Assembly (NCBI RefSeq): GCF_018141005.1
Contig: NZ_CP046581.1
Coordinates: forward strand, 261,970 to 325,969
Direction: 5' to 3'
Source: Erwinia sp. E602
Lineage (GTDB): Bacteria; Pseudomonadota; Gammaproteobacteria; Enterobacterales; Enterobacteriaceae
Length of the DNA: 64,000 nucleotides
Below are positions 27,110-36,661 of this stretch, one piece after another (position 1 is the stretch's first letter; the number at the start of each line of letters is the position of its first letter). Under the pieces are notes generated by a model. The model did no database searches. It was given only the letters and a program-made list of their open reading frames with translations, and was not told where the DNA came from. A program made the position numbers and the translations under genes.

Positions 27110-29086
27110 TTAGAATTTCACGCTGATACCGGCGTTATAACGGGTCTGGTTGCCGTCGCTCAGCCCGGCGGTCTGCGCAACCGCTGCAAAGGCCGACACC
27201 CTGTCCGAGATCGGCATAGTGGCCCCGGCGGAGAGTTCGGCCCAGTCCTTATCCTGTTTCTCGCTGACGCGGGTGAAGGTCAGCGCGGTGGATTTCAGGC
27301 CGCCGTTGGCGCGGTACACGTCATCGCCGAACTGATGACGCCAGCTGGCCTGTGCCCAGGGATTGATCGTACCCGCGCGGGCATCAATACGCCACCCCGC
27401 GCTGCCGATCTGCGAGTGGCCGTTCTGGTCGCCAAAGCGCATTGACGTACTGCTGTTGCCCTGTTCGCTGTAGCCGCGCACGTGGCCATAGTCCCAGGCA
27501 TACTGCAGCGTTGGCCCGGTGGTCAGCCAGTCGGTCGCCGCGAAGTCGTAGCCTGCCGTCAGCCGCGTACCATACAGCCTGCCGCTGGTCTCGCCTTTTT
27601 CGGTGCGCGTCAGTTGGCCTAGGGTGATATCACGCTGAATATTGGCAAAGTCCGCCGACAGATAGTGCACGTCGCCAGCGATCCACGCCTGGCCCAGCCG
27701 CAGCTGGCTGAACAACGCGGTCTGGAAACCACGGGCATCATAACGGTAGCGGTCGTCCGGGCGCTGGTTGTCCAGCGAACCGGCGATCAGGCCACCGACC
27801 AGCAGATTGTCGCTCAGCTGGTAGTCGACGCCGACCGTCAGGCTGTTGGCATTGCCCCTGCCGGAACCGTTTTCTCCGTTATCGCGATAGCGCTGATAAC
27901 CGCCGCTGTAGCCGCCAAACGCGCCGAGCGCACCGGTGGCCGCCGGGTTCTGACGCAGCTGCTGATAACGGCTATCGAGGGTACTGCGGCTGCCGTTAAC
28001 CATCGCCAGCGTGCCCTGGTTCAGCGCCGTAACCTGCAGCGGGGCGGAAACAATTGAGGTAATGTACCGGGCGATAATGTCGTGTACCTGCGGGCCGGGG
28101 TGGAAATGGTCGGCAAACAGATAATCCTGCGCGGTGTTGAAGCCGCTGGTGCTGGTGGTGCAGTCGGTGGCGGCCACGCCGGCCGGGCAGGCCATACCGG
28201 CGGTATTGGTCAAACCAAACGCCAGCGGGTCGTCCAGCAGCTCCCGGAACACGGCGTTGATGTCGGCCAGCGCGATGTTGCCGCCGTGCTGCTGCAACGC
28301 CGCCTCTTCGGTACGGTTATACAGGCCGGTCAGCGCAGAAGCCTGCTGGGCGGCGGTGGCGTAAGCGGCGCTCAGCTGGGCGGCGATAGCCTGCTGAACG
28401 GCGGAATTGCCGCTGACGACCGATGCAGCGGCCAGCAGTGAGCGATCGATCGCCTGCTGACGGCTGGCGAGGTCTGGCGTCGCCGCGGCGTTCAGTGACG
28501 CATACGCGGCCTGGATAGCCGGCGCTGCCGCTGCCCCCAGCCCTGTCGTCAACACCAGCTCCAGCAGCGTTGGGGTGGCAGAGATATCCGGCACGTTGGG
28601 TACCACCACCAGCCCCGCGCCGGCATCCAGCAGGCTGGCGGCCTGGCCCGCGGCGCTGGTGGCGCTGTTCACCGCCAGCCCCTGCGCCAGCGCCGGTTGC
28701 GTCGCGGCGGCGGCCAGATCGTTGCCACCGATCCAGTGAATATAGAGGCCGTTAGCGTCGGCACGGCCGCCGTTCTGGCTGAGATAGGCGGCTACCTGAG
28801 CCGCGCTGTTATCGGTGGCGTTCAGCGCGGCCACCGCCGTGGCGCCACCGGCGGCATAGTTGCTGCCGCCGGCATCTGAAGGGGTTAACCTCAGCCCGTA
28901 ATGGCTGGCCAGCTGTTCAGCGTAGATCGGGTTCTGGCTGCTGTTCCAGGTCCAGCGGCCGTTGTTGCCGGTATCGCTCAGGCTGTCGCCAAACACCGTT
29001 AGCGAATCAAATGCCCAGGCAGGGGCGGTAAGGGCGAGGAAGATGGCCAGGCTGCTGAAACGAAGTGATTGATGCGTTACGATCAT
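27110..29086 (-). CDS. GDSL esterase/lipase autotransporter (EstA type)
   Basis: The 658-residue protein has a signal peptide (to about APAWA25), then a GDSL esterase domain: VFGDSLSDTGN with nucleophile Ser35, the block III Gly-Asn-Asp in WIGGNDLAAA, and DHFHPGPQVH with the catalytic Asp/His pair. The last 270 residues form an autotransporter beta-barrel ending in the usual aromatic (ISVKF). The esterase is therefore displayed on the outer membrane. EstA-like enzymes affect rhamnolipid, motility or lipid use in other bacteria; here the substrate is unknown. GAGG stands 5 bases before the ATG. It is monocistronic. Confidence 0.9.
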   Translation of the reverse strand: MIVTHQSLRFSSLAIFLALTAPAWAFDSLTVFGDSLSDTGNNGRWTWNSSQNPIYAEQLASHYGLRLTPSDAGGSNYAAGGATAVAALNATDNSAAQVAAYLSQNGGRADANGLYIHWIGGNDLAAAATQPALAQGLAVNSATSAAGQAASLLDAGAGLVVVPNVPDISATPTLLELVLTTGLGAAAAPAIQAAYASLNAAATPDLASRQQAIDRSLLAAASVVSGNSAVQQAIAAQLSAAYATAAQQASALTGLYNRTEEAALQQHGGNIALADINAVFRELLDDPLAFGLTNTAGMACPAGVAATDCTTSTSGFNTAQDYLFADHFHPGPQVHDIIARYITSIVSAPLQVTALNQGTLAMVNGSRSTLDSRYQQLRQNPAATGALGAFGGYSGGYQRYRDNGENGSGRGNANSLTVGVDYQLSDNLLVGGLIAGSLDNQRPDDRYRYDARGFQTALFSQLRLGQAWIAGDVHYLSADFANIQRDITLGQLTRTEKGETSGRLYGTRLTAGYDFAATDWLTTGPTLQYAWDYGHVRGYSEQGNSSTSMRFGDQNGHSQIGSAGWRIDARAGTINPWAQASWRHQFGDDVYRANGGLKSTALTFTRVSEKQDKDWAELSAGATMPISDRVSAFAAVAQTAGLSDGNQTRYNAGISVKF

Positions 29087-29166
29087 ACGAGCCTCTTTTT
29101 CGGTATTTTTTGCTGAAACCAGCGCTACTTAATCTTCTATACGAGATAGTTTAATTTTCCATGACG

Positions 29167-29203
29167 GACGCCGCCATTTCTGAGAAACGTGATGGCAGGC
29201 GTC
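29167..29203. terminator. Imperfect hairpin between the VirK/YbjX and autotransporter genes
   Basis: GACGCCGCCAT (29167-29177) pairs with ATGGC-A-GGCGTC (29192-29203) with one bulged base, and TTTTC follows on the plus strand. It lies between two minus-strand genes and could end the upstream transcript, although the T-run is on the wrong side. Confidence 0.3.
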
Positions 29204-29252
29204 TTTTCAAAGGGAATTAACGGGTGGGTGGGCGGCTGAAACGTTACGTCGG

Positions 29253-30224
29253 CTAAGCGTTCACGTGAGTGGATAGCGGCCGCGGCAGCACCTGCCTGAT
29301 ATCCTGTTCGAGCTGGTCAAGCAGCGCATAGCGTTTGCGATACTCAGAGCGTTTTTTACTGGCGATCTCTTCCATCTCTTTGCGGGGGATCGCCGCAGGC
29401 AGTGAATAATAGCCTTCGGCGGTCGCCGTGCCGCCGAGCATTTCCCAGAAGTCGTTATAATCCGCGTGCATCAGTTTTTTTCGGCTGCCGTAGCGCAGGG
29501 ATCGGTAGACATGGGTGGCGTTTGAAACCGCACAGATCGCTTTCACGTCAAGCCATTTACTGACCTGGAGCAGCGCTTCGAATACCACTCTTTTCGGGAA
29601 CAGCCCGTACAGCGTTTTGGTCGCCTGCTGCACGATCTGCTGGGCGTCCGGGTTATTTGGCCCCTGCAGGCCGCCAATCATCAGGGTTAACTGCCCGTGG
29701 TGCTGACAAAGGGTAAAGGTCAGCTCACAGAGCAGCTGCCCGGCGGCGTCCCGTAATATAATGCTCGCTTCGCCTTCGCGATCGAGGGTATGCGTTGAGA
29801 TCAGGCTCATTACATAACGCTGCTCGTCTTTCGCGGCGATCTGCGCAAGGCAGAGCCCCGCTCCGCCAAGGTGCTGAGCAAAGAGAGTTACGCCCAGGCG
29901 TTCGGTAATGTGCTGATAATGCTGGATTACCGCCCGCGCGCCCGCCTGCCTGCCCAGGCGGTTGGTCAGATAGGGGCGGTGGTTGCGGCACGGCAGGCGG
30001 GGTTGTGAAGAGAGCAACTGCTCATAGTGCGGGTGACGGGTAAGCATGGTCAGCAGGGTGAAGGTAGGCATTGGCATCAGCAGCCCACGCAGCAAGTATT
30101 TACGGCGAAATTGCGAGGATTGCCACACGGAGTGGGGGACCAGTTTCCCGGTACACAGTGCGATAAAAAGGGCCAGTGGTGTGGCTGGCGGCGCAGGGCG
30201 ATTAACATCTGTTATTTGCGACAT
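29253..30224 (-). CDS. VirK/YbjX family protein (DUF535)
   Basis: The product (323 residues from the ATG at 30224, which follows AAGG; a TTG at 30245 would add seven) is a cytoplasmic DUF535 protein. Typical segments are HPHYEQLLSSQPRLPCRNHRPYL near residue 65, ISTHTLDREGEASIIL, GGLQGPNN and YRSLRYGSRKKLMHADYNDFWEMLGG. VirK and YbjX of Salmonella and Shigella are linked to virulence and resistance to antimicrobial peptides, in Salmonella under PhoP. The biochemical role is unknown. No clear PhoP box was found upstream. Confidence 0.85.
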   Translation of the reverse strand: MSQITDVNRPAPPATPLALFIALCTGKLVPHSVWQSSQFRRKYLLRGLLMPMPTFTLLTMLTRHPHYEQLLSSQPRLPCRNHRPYLTNRLGRQAGARAVIQHYQHITERLGVTLFAQHLGGAGLCLAQIAAKDEQRYVMSLISTHTLDREGEASIILRDAAGQLLCELTFTLCQHHGQLTLMIGGLQGPNNPDAQQIVQQATKTLYGLFPKRVVFEALLQVSKWLDVKAICAVSNATHVYRSLRYGSRKKLMHADYNDFWEMLGGTATAEGYYSLPAAIPRKEMEEIASKKRSEYRKRYALLDQLEQDIRQVLPRPLSTHVNA

Positions 30225-30245
30225 ATTTAACCTTATTATATTCAA

Positions 30246-30621
30246 CGCACCGCACGACCTCCTTTTCAGAGAAACTTTACGGTGGGCATAACATCTTTTT
30301 AAGTGAAAACCCCATTAGCCAGAACGCTAAAGCGTATGAGCGATTATGCGCAGTAATTATCAACGTTTCGTCAATGGTTTGTTGGTATTTTATAAATTCG
30401 TGTGATTTTATTAAATGCCGTCTGTCGGAGGAGGTGGTGAGATATAATTTTGAACTATCTATTGCTGTGTTTAGAATGTGTTTAGCAAAGTAATTGAGCG
30501 GGACGATTCTTTTGCTTCCGATAATTAACAGGCGATCGTGTTGTCGACGAGGTGCAACTTATTTATTGCGTGATTAACCAGGGGCGCCGTGAGGAGCTTA
30601 AAAAGCCGGCAAGAGGCTGAT
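30246..30621. other. AT-rich intergenic region upstream of the VirK/YbjX gene
   Basis: About 375 bases without a gene, AT-rich towards 30400-30540. It must hold the promoter of the VirK/YbjX gene and the 3' end of the sensor-kinase transcript. No confident promoter, terminator or small RNA could be picked out by eye. Confidence 0.6.
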
Positions 30622-31872
30622 TTAACCCGGCTGGCCGAACACGTTCGGGCGATGTTCGTTGGGCAACGTCACGGTGAATGTTAACCCGGCACCGTCATTG
30701 TTTCGTGCCGAAATGGTGCCGTTGTGCGCGAGGCAGATCGCCCTGGCGATCGACAGCCCCAGCCCGGCACCGCCGGAATGCCGCGATCGTGAGGCCTCCG
30801 CGCGGGCAAAACGCAGAAAGAGCTTACCGCGGAAATCCTCGCTGACGCCGGGCCCGTAGTCTTTGAAGCGGATAACGATCGTCTTCCCGAACTGCTGATA
30901 GCGGATATCCAGTCGCTTCCCCTCGGATGCATAGCGCAGCGCATTGTCCAGCAAAATAGAGAACACCTGACCGACTCTGAAGTGATCCGCTTCGCAGACT
31001 ATCTGCGGTGAACCATCCAGTGTAACGTCAAATTCCAGCGCCTGAAGCCGCGGCCTCAGCCAGGAAATTTTTTCGCGCAGTACCTCATCCAGGGGAATTT
31101 TCTGTACGTTCAGGTGTAACTGCCCGGCGTCCGTCAGTGAAAGCAGATGCAGGTCGTCGGTCAGCCGGTTGAGGTGCTGCAGTTGACGCATGATTGTTGC
31201 CAGCTGATCCTGCGAGGGGGGAAATACGCCATCAATCATCCCCTGCAGGCGACCCATGGCGGCGGTGAGCGGTGAGCGCAATTCATGCGCGAGGGCAATA
31301 TGCGACGCCTTCAGTTCTTTGTCATAGCCTGCCAGCTGGCTGGACATGATATTGAGTTTGCCGGTCAGCTCGTGGATCTCCTGCGGCATGTTTTGCGGAG
31401 GGTCCGCCCTGACGCCAAAATCACCTTCCGTCACCGCCTTCGCCACCTGCGCAAGGCGGCTGATGTGCCGTGAGATCGGCCTGACCGCACGCAGTGTCAC
31501 CACAATAAATACCGGTATGGCGCTGAGCAGCAACGCCCCCACCAGAAACCAGTCAGACGGATAGATGCTGGGGTCCGAATAACTCAGCCCGTACCACTTA
31601 TCGACCAGCTGATGAAAGCGGTTGATGTCCTGCGATGGATTTTCCAGCAGTCGGCTCAGTTCAATTTTGTCTGCCGTCGGAATTCTGCTGCTGATCCATG
31701 CCTGCGGGAGGTAGTAGCGGAGCCACAGGATTGAGATGATCAGAAAGGTGCCGCCGAGTGCCAGCGACAGCAGGCGCGTACAGATCCATCGCCACAGCGT
31801 GATGACACCGCCTGCGCGGGTTTTAACCATCTGTTCGCGCGCACGTTGACGCCGCTTACGCGTAAGCGACAT
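30622..31872 (-). CDS. Sensor histidine kinase (AdeS/BaeS-like)
   Basis: A 416-residue kinase with transmembrane helices near residues 30-52 and 108-128 enclosing a short periplasmic sensor. A HAMP linker follows (RPISRHISRLAQVAKAVTEGDF), then the dimerisation box with His196 in ALAHELRSPLTAAMGRL, and the ATPase with N box LLDNALRYA, DYGPGV and GGAGLGLSIARAI. Gene order recalls Acinetobacter AdeRS, which controls the AdeABC RND pump from a divergent position; here the divergent genes are a MipA/OmpV protein and an RND pump. Its start overlaps the regulator stop by one base (TGATG). Confidence 0.9.
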   Translation of the reverse strand: MSLTRKRRQRAREQMVKTRAGGVITLWRWICTRLLSLALGGTFLIISILWLRYYLPQAWISSRIPTADKIELSRLLENPSQDINRFHQLVDKWYGLSYSDPSIYPSDWFLVGALLLSAIPVFIVVTLRAVRPISRHISRLAQVAKAVTEGDFGVRADPPQNMPQEIHELTGKLNIMSSQLAGYDKELKASHIALAHELRSPLTAAMGRLQGMIDGVFPPSQDQLATIMRQLQHLNRLTDDLHLLSLTDAGQLHLNVQKIPLDEVLREKISWLRPRLQALEFDVTLDGSPQIVCEADHFRVGQVFSILLDNALRYASEGKRLDIRYQQFGKTIVIRFKDYGPGVSEDFRGKLFLRFARAEASRSRHSGGAGLGLSIARAICLAHNGTISARNNDGAGLTFTVTLPNEHRPNVFGQPG

Positions 31873-32558
31873 CAGTGGCTGAACCTGTAGCCAATACCGC
31901 GCACGTTAATCAACACGCCGGTCTGGCCCGCCGACTCCAGCTTCTTTCTGAGATTATAGATATGGGTATCCACCACGCGCTCCAGCGCGTCGCTTTCCGG
32001 CAAACTGGCCTCCAGCAGTGACTGACGTGAAAAGGCCTTGTGCGGATGCGCAAGCAGTTGTGTCAGCAGCATTAACTCGGTGGGCGTCAGCTCCAGAGGC
32101 CGGGACTGCCCGTCATCCCCCAGCACAGATGCCCGAAACGCCTCGGTATCAATCCGAACCTTTCCGTACTCAATCAGCGGCGACGTTGCCCGGTAACCCG
32201 CAGCACGGCGCAGCACCGCATGGATCCGCGCCACCACTTCACCCGGATTATAAGGCTTAACCACGTAATCATCCGCCCCAAAGCGCAGCGCGCTGATTTT
32301 ATCCTGACCGTCACCGATGGCGGTAACCATAATCACCGGGATTTCGCTTTTGCGCCGCAGCGCCATCAGCACGTCGATACCGTTAAGGCCAGGCAGCATC
32401 ACGTCCAGCAGGATAAGGTCCGGTTTCCAGCGCAGGGCAAGGTCAAGCCCGCGCTGCCCGTCGCTGGCCGTCATCGTCTCGAAACAGTCTTTTTTAAGAT
32501 ACGCTTCGAGCACGTTGGCGGCGTCCAGGTCATCTTCGACGATCAATACTTTCTTCAT
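31872..32558 (-). CDS. OmpR-family response regulator (AdeR/BaeR-like)
   Basis: The 228-residue protein starts MKKVLIVEDD at the ATG 32558; an open extension to 32642 runs into the promoter region and is unlikely. The receiver domain has acidic Asp9/Asp10, phospho-acceptor Asp52 (LILLDVMLPG), Thr and Lys in VMVTAIGD and DDYVVKPYNP. The C-terminal winged helix has LELTPTELMLLTQLLAHP and VVDTHIYNLRKKL. It is cotranscribed with the kinase and divergent from the efflux genes, 102 bases away. It probably activates them. Confidence 0.9.
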   Translation of the reverse strand: MKKVLIVEDDLDAANVLEAYLKKDCFETMTASDGQRGLDLALRWKPDLILLDVMLPGLNGIDVLMALRRKSEIPVIMVTAIGDGQDKISALRFGADDYVVKPYNPGEVVARIHAVLRRAAGYRATSPLIEYGKVRIDTEAFRASVLGDDGQSRPLELTPTELMLLTQLLAHPHKAFSRQSLLEASLPESDALERVVDTHIYNLRKKLESAGQTGVLINVRGIGYRFSH

Positions 32559-32660
32559 GGGCTCTTGATTAAACCTTGATAATTTATTGCCGGTTCGTTG
32601 ATGAATAAAAGTGATAATGAGATCCCGGTAAGTATATGACAATCAGGATGATGAAAGAAG

Positions 32661-33440
32661 ATGAAAATGAAACAACTCATATCAATGGCGGTAACCACCG
32701 TCGCCGTGATTTCCTGTCCGGTAATCGCAGCGGAAAATGTGGATTCCGTGATAACCCTCGGGATCGGCTACAGTTATTCAAATAAATATAGCGGCTCTGA
32801 TGAATCCAGCTCATCGGCTATTCCTTATTTCAGAATGGAAAAAGGGATCTGGTTTGCCGACAGTTATTCCGGGCTGGGGTTGGATCTCGACTGGGATAAT
32901 GGCGTGTATTTTACTCAGGCCATCGGTTATTCGCTGGGGCGTGCCGCAAAAGGGGGCGAATGGCGCAGCGGTTCCCGAAAACTGAAAGGCATGGGTAATA
33001 TAAAATTCGCGTTAGTCTCCTCTTCCACGCTGGGGTGGCAGGTAAACCCGTGGCTGGCTGTAGAAGGTAACGTCACGGCACCGCTCAGCGATGGCCAGGG
33101 GCTTAACTATCGCACCGGCGCGAAGTTCAGTCTCTGGTCGGGCCGCCAGGATACGCTGGTGTTGTCATCCAATGCGCATTTTGGCGACGCCAGATACAAC
33201 AATCTCTGGTATGGTGTCAGCCACGCGCAAAGCCAGCATACGGGCTATCAGCGTTATCATGCCACCAGCGGCCTGTATAGCGTCGATGCCAGTTTAAGCT
33301 GGGTGCATCATTATAGTGATAACTGGTGGAGCTATGCTGAATTCACCTATACCCGCTTAACTGACAATGTTAACCACAGCCCGATTGTGTTCACAAAAAA
33401 CGGCACGGATGTCGGCCTGGGCCTGCTCTATTCCTTCTGA
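32661..33440 (+). CDS. MipA/OmpV family outer-membrane protein
   Basis: The 259-residue product has a signal peptide (cleaved near VIAAEN) and the MipA/OmpV beta-barrel pattern. It begins LGIGYSYSNKYSGSDESSSSA-like, passes IWFADSYSGLGLDLDWDNGVYFTQAIGYSLGR and ends GTDVGLGLLYSF with a terminal aromatic. MipA of E. coli bridges MltA and PBP1B; OmpV-like proteins also act as porins linked to aminoglycoside or osmotic stress. It is divergent from the two-component system and 39 bases ahead of the RND pump, apparently in one operon with it. Confidence 0.87.
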   Translation: MKMKQLISMAVTTVAVISCPVIAAENVDSVITLGIGYSYSNKYSGSDESSSSAIPYFRMEKGIWFADSYSGLGLDLDWDNGVYFTQAIGYSLGRAAKGGEWRSGSRKLKGMGNIKFALVSSSTLGWQVNPWLAVEGNVTAPLSDGQGLNYRTGAKFSLWSGRQDTLVLSSNAHFGDARYNNLWYGVSHAQSQHTGYQRYHATSGLYSVDASLSWVHHYSDNWWSYAEFTYTRLTDNVNHSPIVFTKNGTDVGLGLLYSF

Positions 33441-33479
33441 TCACTCTTATAAACTCTGATATACCCTGGGAAATTACCG

Positions 33480-36400
33480 ATGCCGCAGTTCTTTATTCAT
33501 CGCCCTGTTTTTGCCTGGGTGGTGGCTCTTTTTATCGTCCTTTCCGGCGTCATCGCCATTCCGCAGCTTCCCGTGGCGCAGTATCCTTCGGTGGCCCCGC
33601 CGCAGCTTTCGGTGAGCGTCAGCTATCCGGGCGCTACGCCGGAAACGATGAATACCTCGGTCATCTCGCTGCTGGAACGCGATCTCTCCGGCGTGGAAAA
33701 CCTGCTCTACTTTGAGTCCTCCAGCGATACGTCCGGCAGCGCCAGTATCTCCATCACCTTCCGTCCCGGTACCGATATCAAGCTGGCGCAGGTTGACGTA
33801 CAGAACAAACTTAAAGAAGTGGAGTCGCGGCTGCCCGCTGCGGTGCGGCAGAATGGCCTCAGCGTCGAAGCGGCCAGCTCCGGATTTTTAATGCTGGTCG
33901 GCCTGAAGTCCCCCAACGGCAGCCATAGCGAGGCGGATCTCAGCGACTGGTTTGCCCGTAATGCCTCTGACGAGCTGAAGCGCGTGCCCGGCGTCGGAAA
34001 GGTACAGCTGTTCGGTGCCGAAAAGGCGATGCGGGTCTGGCTGGATCCGGACAAGCTGTTCCGTTATCGCCTGTCGGTTTCTGAGGTGATTGCCGCGCTG
34101 AGCGCGCAGAATGCGCTGATCTCACCCGGCCGGGTGGGGGATGAGCCGGCGGCGGCAGGGCAACGCGTCACCTATCCACTGAACGTGCGCGGGCAGCTGC
34201 ATTCACTGGCGGAGTTCCGCAATATCACACTGAAAGCGCAGGCCAACGGCGCGCGGGTGCGCCTCGGCGACGTGGCCCGGGTGGAGCAGGGCCTGCAGAG
34301 CTATGCCTTTGCCATTCGCGAGAACGGCCAGCCGTCAACGGCAGCGGCCATACAGCTGTCGCCCGGTGCCAACGCGGTGAGCACCGCCGCCGGCGTGCGG
34401 GCGCGCCTGGCGGAGCTGAACGGCGTGCTGCCGGACGATATGGCGTTTTCGGTGCCCTTCGATACCGCGCCGTTCGTCAAACTGTCGATTGAAAAAGTGA
34501 TCCACACCTTCCTGGAAGCAATGGTGCTGGTGTTCCTGGTGATGCTGCTGTTCCTGCAGAACCTGCGCTACACCTTTATTCCGGCCATCGTCGCGCCGGT
34601 GGCGCTGATGGGCACCTTCACCGTGATGCTGCTCAGCGGGTTTTCGATCAACGTGCTGACCATGTTTGGCATGGTGCTGGCGATTGGCATCATCGTCGAT
34701 GACGCCATCGTGGTGGTGGAAAACGTCGAACGGCTGATGGCGCAGCAGGGTCTGTCACCAAAGCAGGCCACGCAGCAGGCGATGCAGGAGATCACTCCGG
34801 CGATTATCGGTATTACCCTGGTACTGACCGCGGTGTTTATTCCGATGGCGTTTGCCAGCGGCTCGGTGGGGATTATCTACCGCCAGTTTACGCTGTCGAT
34901 GGCGGTGTCGATCCTGATCTCAGCGTTTCTGGCGCTGACGCTGACGCCGGCACTGTGCGCCTCGCTTCTCAAACCGGTGAACGGACATCCTGATGAGAAG
35001 AAAGGCTTTTTTGGCGGCTTCAACCGTAGCTTTACCCGTCTGACGGCAGGCTATGAGTCCGGCCTGCGCGCCACGCTAAAGCGCGGTGGCCGGGTGCTGG
35101 CCTTATACGGCGTGCTGTGCGTGGTGCTGCTGTTTGCCTGGCGGGCGCTGCCCTCGGCGTTCCTGCCGGACGAGGATCAGGGCTACTTTATGACCTCCAT
35201 CCAGCTGCCGTCGGACGCGACCCAGCAGCGCACCCGTGAGGTGGTCGGCCATCTGGAATCGCTGGTCGCCGGGCGGCCGGGCACGGAGAGCAACCTGTCG
35301 ATATTTGGCTTCAGCTTTTCCGGCTCCGGCCCGAATACCGCGATGGCGTTTACCACCCTCAGGGAGTGGGACCAGCGTCAGGGCGCGACCGCCGCCGGAG
35401 AAGCCGCTTACGTGCAGGAAGAGATGAGCAAGCAGCCTGACGCCACGGTGATGAGCCTGATGCCGCCGGCGATTGCGGAGATGGGCACCTCATCCGGCTT
35501 TACGCTGGCGCTTGAGGATCGTGCTGGCCACGGCTACGCCGCGCTGATGGCGGCGGCGCAGCAGTTAACCGAACTGGCCAATCAGAGCGGCGTGGCGGCG
35601 TATGCCTACATCGACGGTCTGCCGGAAGGCGTCAGCGCCACGCTGGACGTGGATCGTGAAAAAGCCCGGGCGCTGGGCGTTTCCTTTGAGGAGATCAACC
35701 AGACGCTCTCCGCGGCGACCGGCTCTTACTACGTTAACGACTACACCGATGACGGCCGCGTCCAGCAGGTGATCGTGCAGGCCGACGTGGCCTGGCGAAT
35801 GCACCTGCAGGACGTACTGAAGCTGTACGTGAAGAACGCCAGCGGTGAGATGGTGCCGTTCCCCGCCTTCGCCAGCGCCGGCTGGACCCAGGCACCGCAG
35901 CAGTTAAACCGCTTTCAGGGCTATCCGGCGGTCAGTATTTCCGGCGGTGCGGCGGAGGGGGCTTCCAGCGGCGCGGCGATGGAGAAAATGGAGCAGCTGA
36001 TGGCAGAACTGCCGAAAGGTTACCTGCTGGAGTGGACCGGCAGCTCGCTGCAGGAGCGCGACTCCGCCGCGCAGATGCCGCTGCTGGCCGCGCTGTCTGT
36101 CCTGGTGGTGTTTATGGTGCTGGCGGCGCTGTATGAGAGCTGGTCGGTGCCGGTGGCGGTGATGCTGGTGGTGCCAGCCGGACTGGCAGGCGCGCTGGCT
36201 GCCGTCTGGATCGCCGGGATGCCTAACGACGTGTTCTTTAAGGTGGGGGTGATTACGCTGATCGGCCTGTCCGCCAAAAACGCCATTCTGATCGTCGAAT
36301 TCGCCCGGCAGCTGCACGCACAGGGTACGCCGCTGCTGGAGGCCACGGTAAAGGCCGCCCGCCTGCGCCTGCGGCCAATCCTGATGACCTCGCTGGCCTT

Positions 36401-36578
36401 TACGCTGGGCGTGGTGCCGCTGATGCTGGCAACCGGTGCCAGCGAAAGCACCCAGCACGCCATCGGTACCGGGGTGTTTGGCGGGATGATCAGCGGTACG
36501 CTGCTGGCGATCTTCGTGGTACCGGTGCTGTTTATCGCGGTGACGAAGATGGCGGCGAAGCTGACCCGCCGGCGCTGA
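33480..36578 (+). CDS. HAE1-type RND efflux pump inner-membrane protein (AcrB/AdeB-like), no adaptor gene beside it
   Basis: The 1032-residue transporter has the RND plan: 12 helices, two large periplasmic loops, proton-relay Asp pair in [18 protein letters not shown], the Lys of [16 protein letters not shown], and the usual opening FFIHRPVFAWVVAL. Such pumps expel antibiotics and detergents through a tripartite complex. Here no membrane-fusion protein or outer-membrane channel is adjacent; the upstream partner is a MipA/OmpV protein. It must borrow an adaptor from elsewhere or work differently. The neighbouring AdeRS-like system probably controls it. Confidence 0.93.
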   Translation: MPQFFIHRPVFAWVVALFIVLSGVIAIPQLPVAQYPSVAPPQLSVSVSYPGATPETMNTSVISLLERDLSGVENLLYFESSSDTSGSASISITFRPGTDIKLAQVDVQNKLKEVESRLPAAVRQNGLSVEAASSGFLMLVGLKSPNGSHSEADLSDWFARNASDELKRVPGVGKVQLFGAEKAMRVWLDPDKLFRYRLSVSEVIAALSAQNALISPGRVGDEPAAAGQRVTYPLNVRGQLHSLAEFRNITLKAQANGARVRLGDVARVEQGLQSYAFAIRENGQPSTAAAIQLSPGANAVSTAAGVRARLAELNGVLPDDMAFSVPFDTAPFVKLSIEKVIHTFLEAMVLVFLVMLLFLQNLRYTFIPAIVAPVALMGTFTVMLLSGFSINVLTMFGMVLAIGIIVDDAIVVVENVERLMAQQGLSPKQATQQAMQEITPAIIGITLVLTAVFIPMAFASGSVGIIYRQFTLSMAVSILISAFLALTLTPALCASLLKPVNGHPDEKKGFFGGFNRSFTRLTAGYESGLRATLKRGGRVLALYGVLCVVLLFAWRALPSAFLPDEDQGYFMTSIQLPSDATQQRTREVVGHLESLVAGRPGTESNLSIFGFSFSGSGPNTAMAFTTLREWDQRQGATAAGEAAYVQEEMSKQPDATVMSLMPPAIAEMGTSSGFTLALEDRAGHGYAALMAAAQQLTELANQSGVAAYAYIDGLPEGVSATLDVDREKARALGVSFEEINQTLSAATGSYYVNDYTDDGRVQQVIVQADVAWRMHLQDVLKLYVKNASGEMVPFPAFASAGWTQAPQQLNRFQGYPAVSISGGAAEGASSGAAMEKMEQLMAELPKGYLLEWTGSSLQERDSAAQMPLLAALSVLVVFMVLAALYESWSVPVAVMLVVPAGLAGALAAVWIAGMPNDVFFKVGVITLIGLSAKNAILIVEFARQLHAQGTPLLEATVKAARLRLRPILMTSLAFTLGVVPLMLATGASESTQHAIGTGVFGGMISGTLLAIFVVPVLFIAVTKMAAKLTRRR

Positions 36579-36624
36579 ATTTGCTGCCTGCTGCGCTACG
36601 GCGGATAAAGGCGTAAACCTGCAC

Positions 36625-36648
36625 GGCGGCCATACCGGAATGGCCGCC
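36625..36648. terminator. Hairpin between the RND pump and the convergent binding-protein gene
   Basis: GGCGGCCAT (36625-36633) pairs perfectly with ATGGCCGCC (36640-36648) across six bases. There is no T-run, so it may act as a bidirectional pause or mRNA-end structure. Confidence 0.5.
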
Positions 36649-36661
36649 TGCGGATGAGGGT

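Noticed and set aside
30225..30420. PhoP box upstream of the VirK/YbjX gene
   Set aside because: No pair of TGTTTA-like words with the right spacing was found on either strand.
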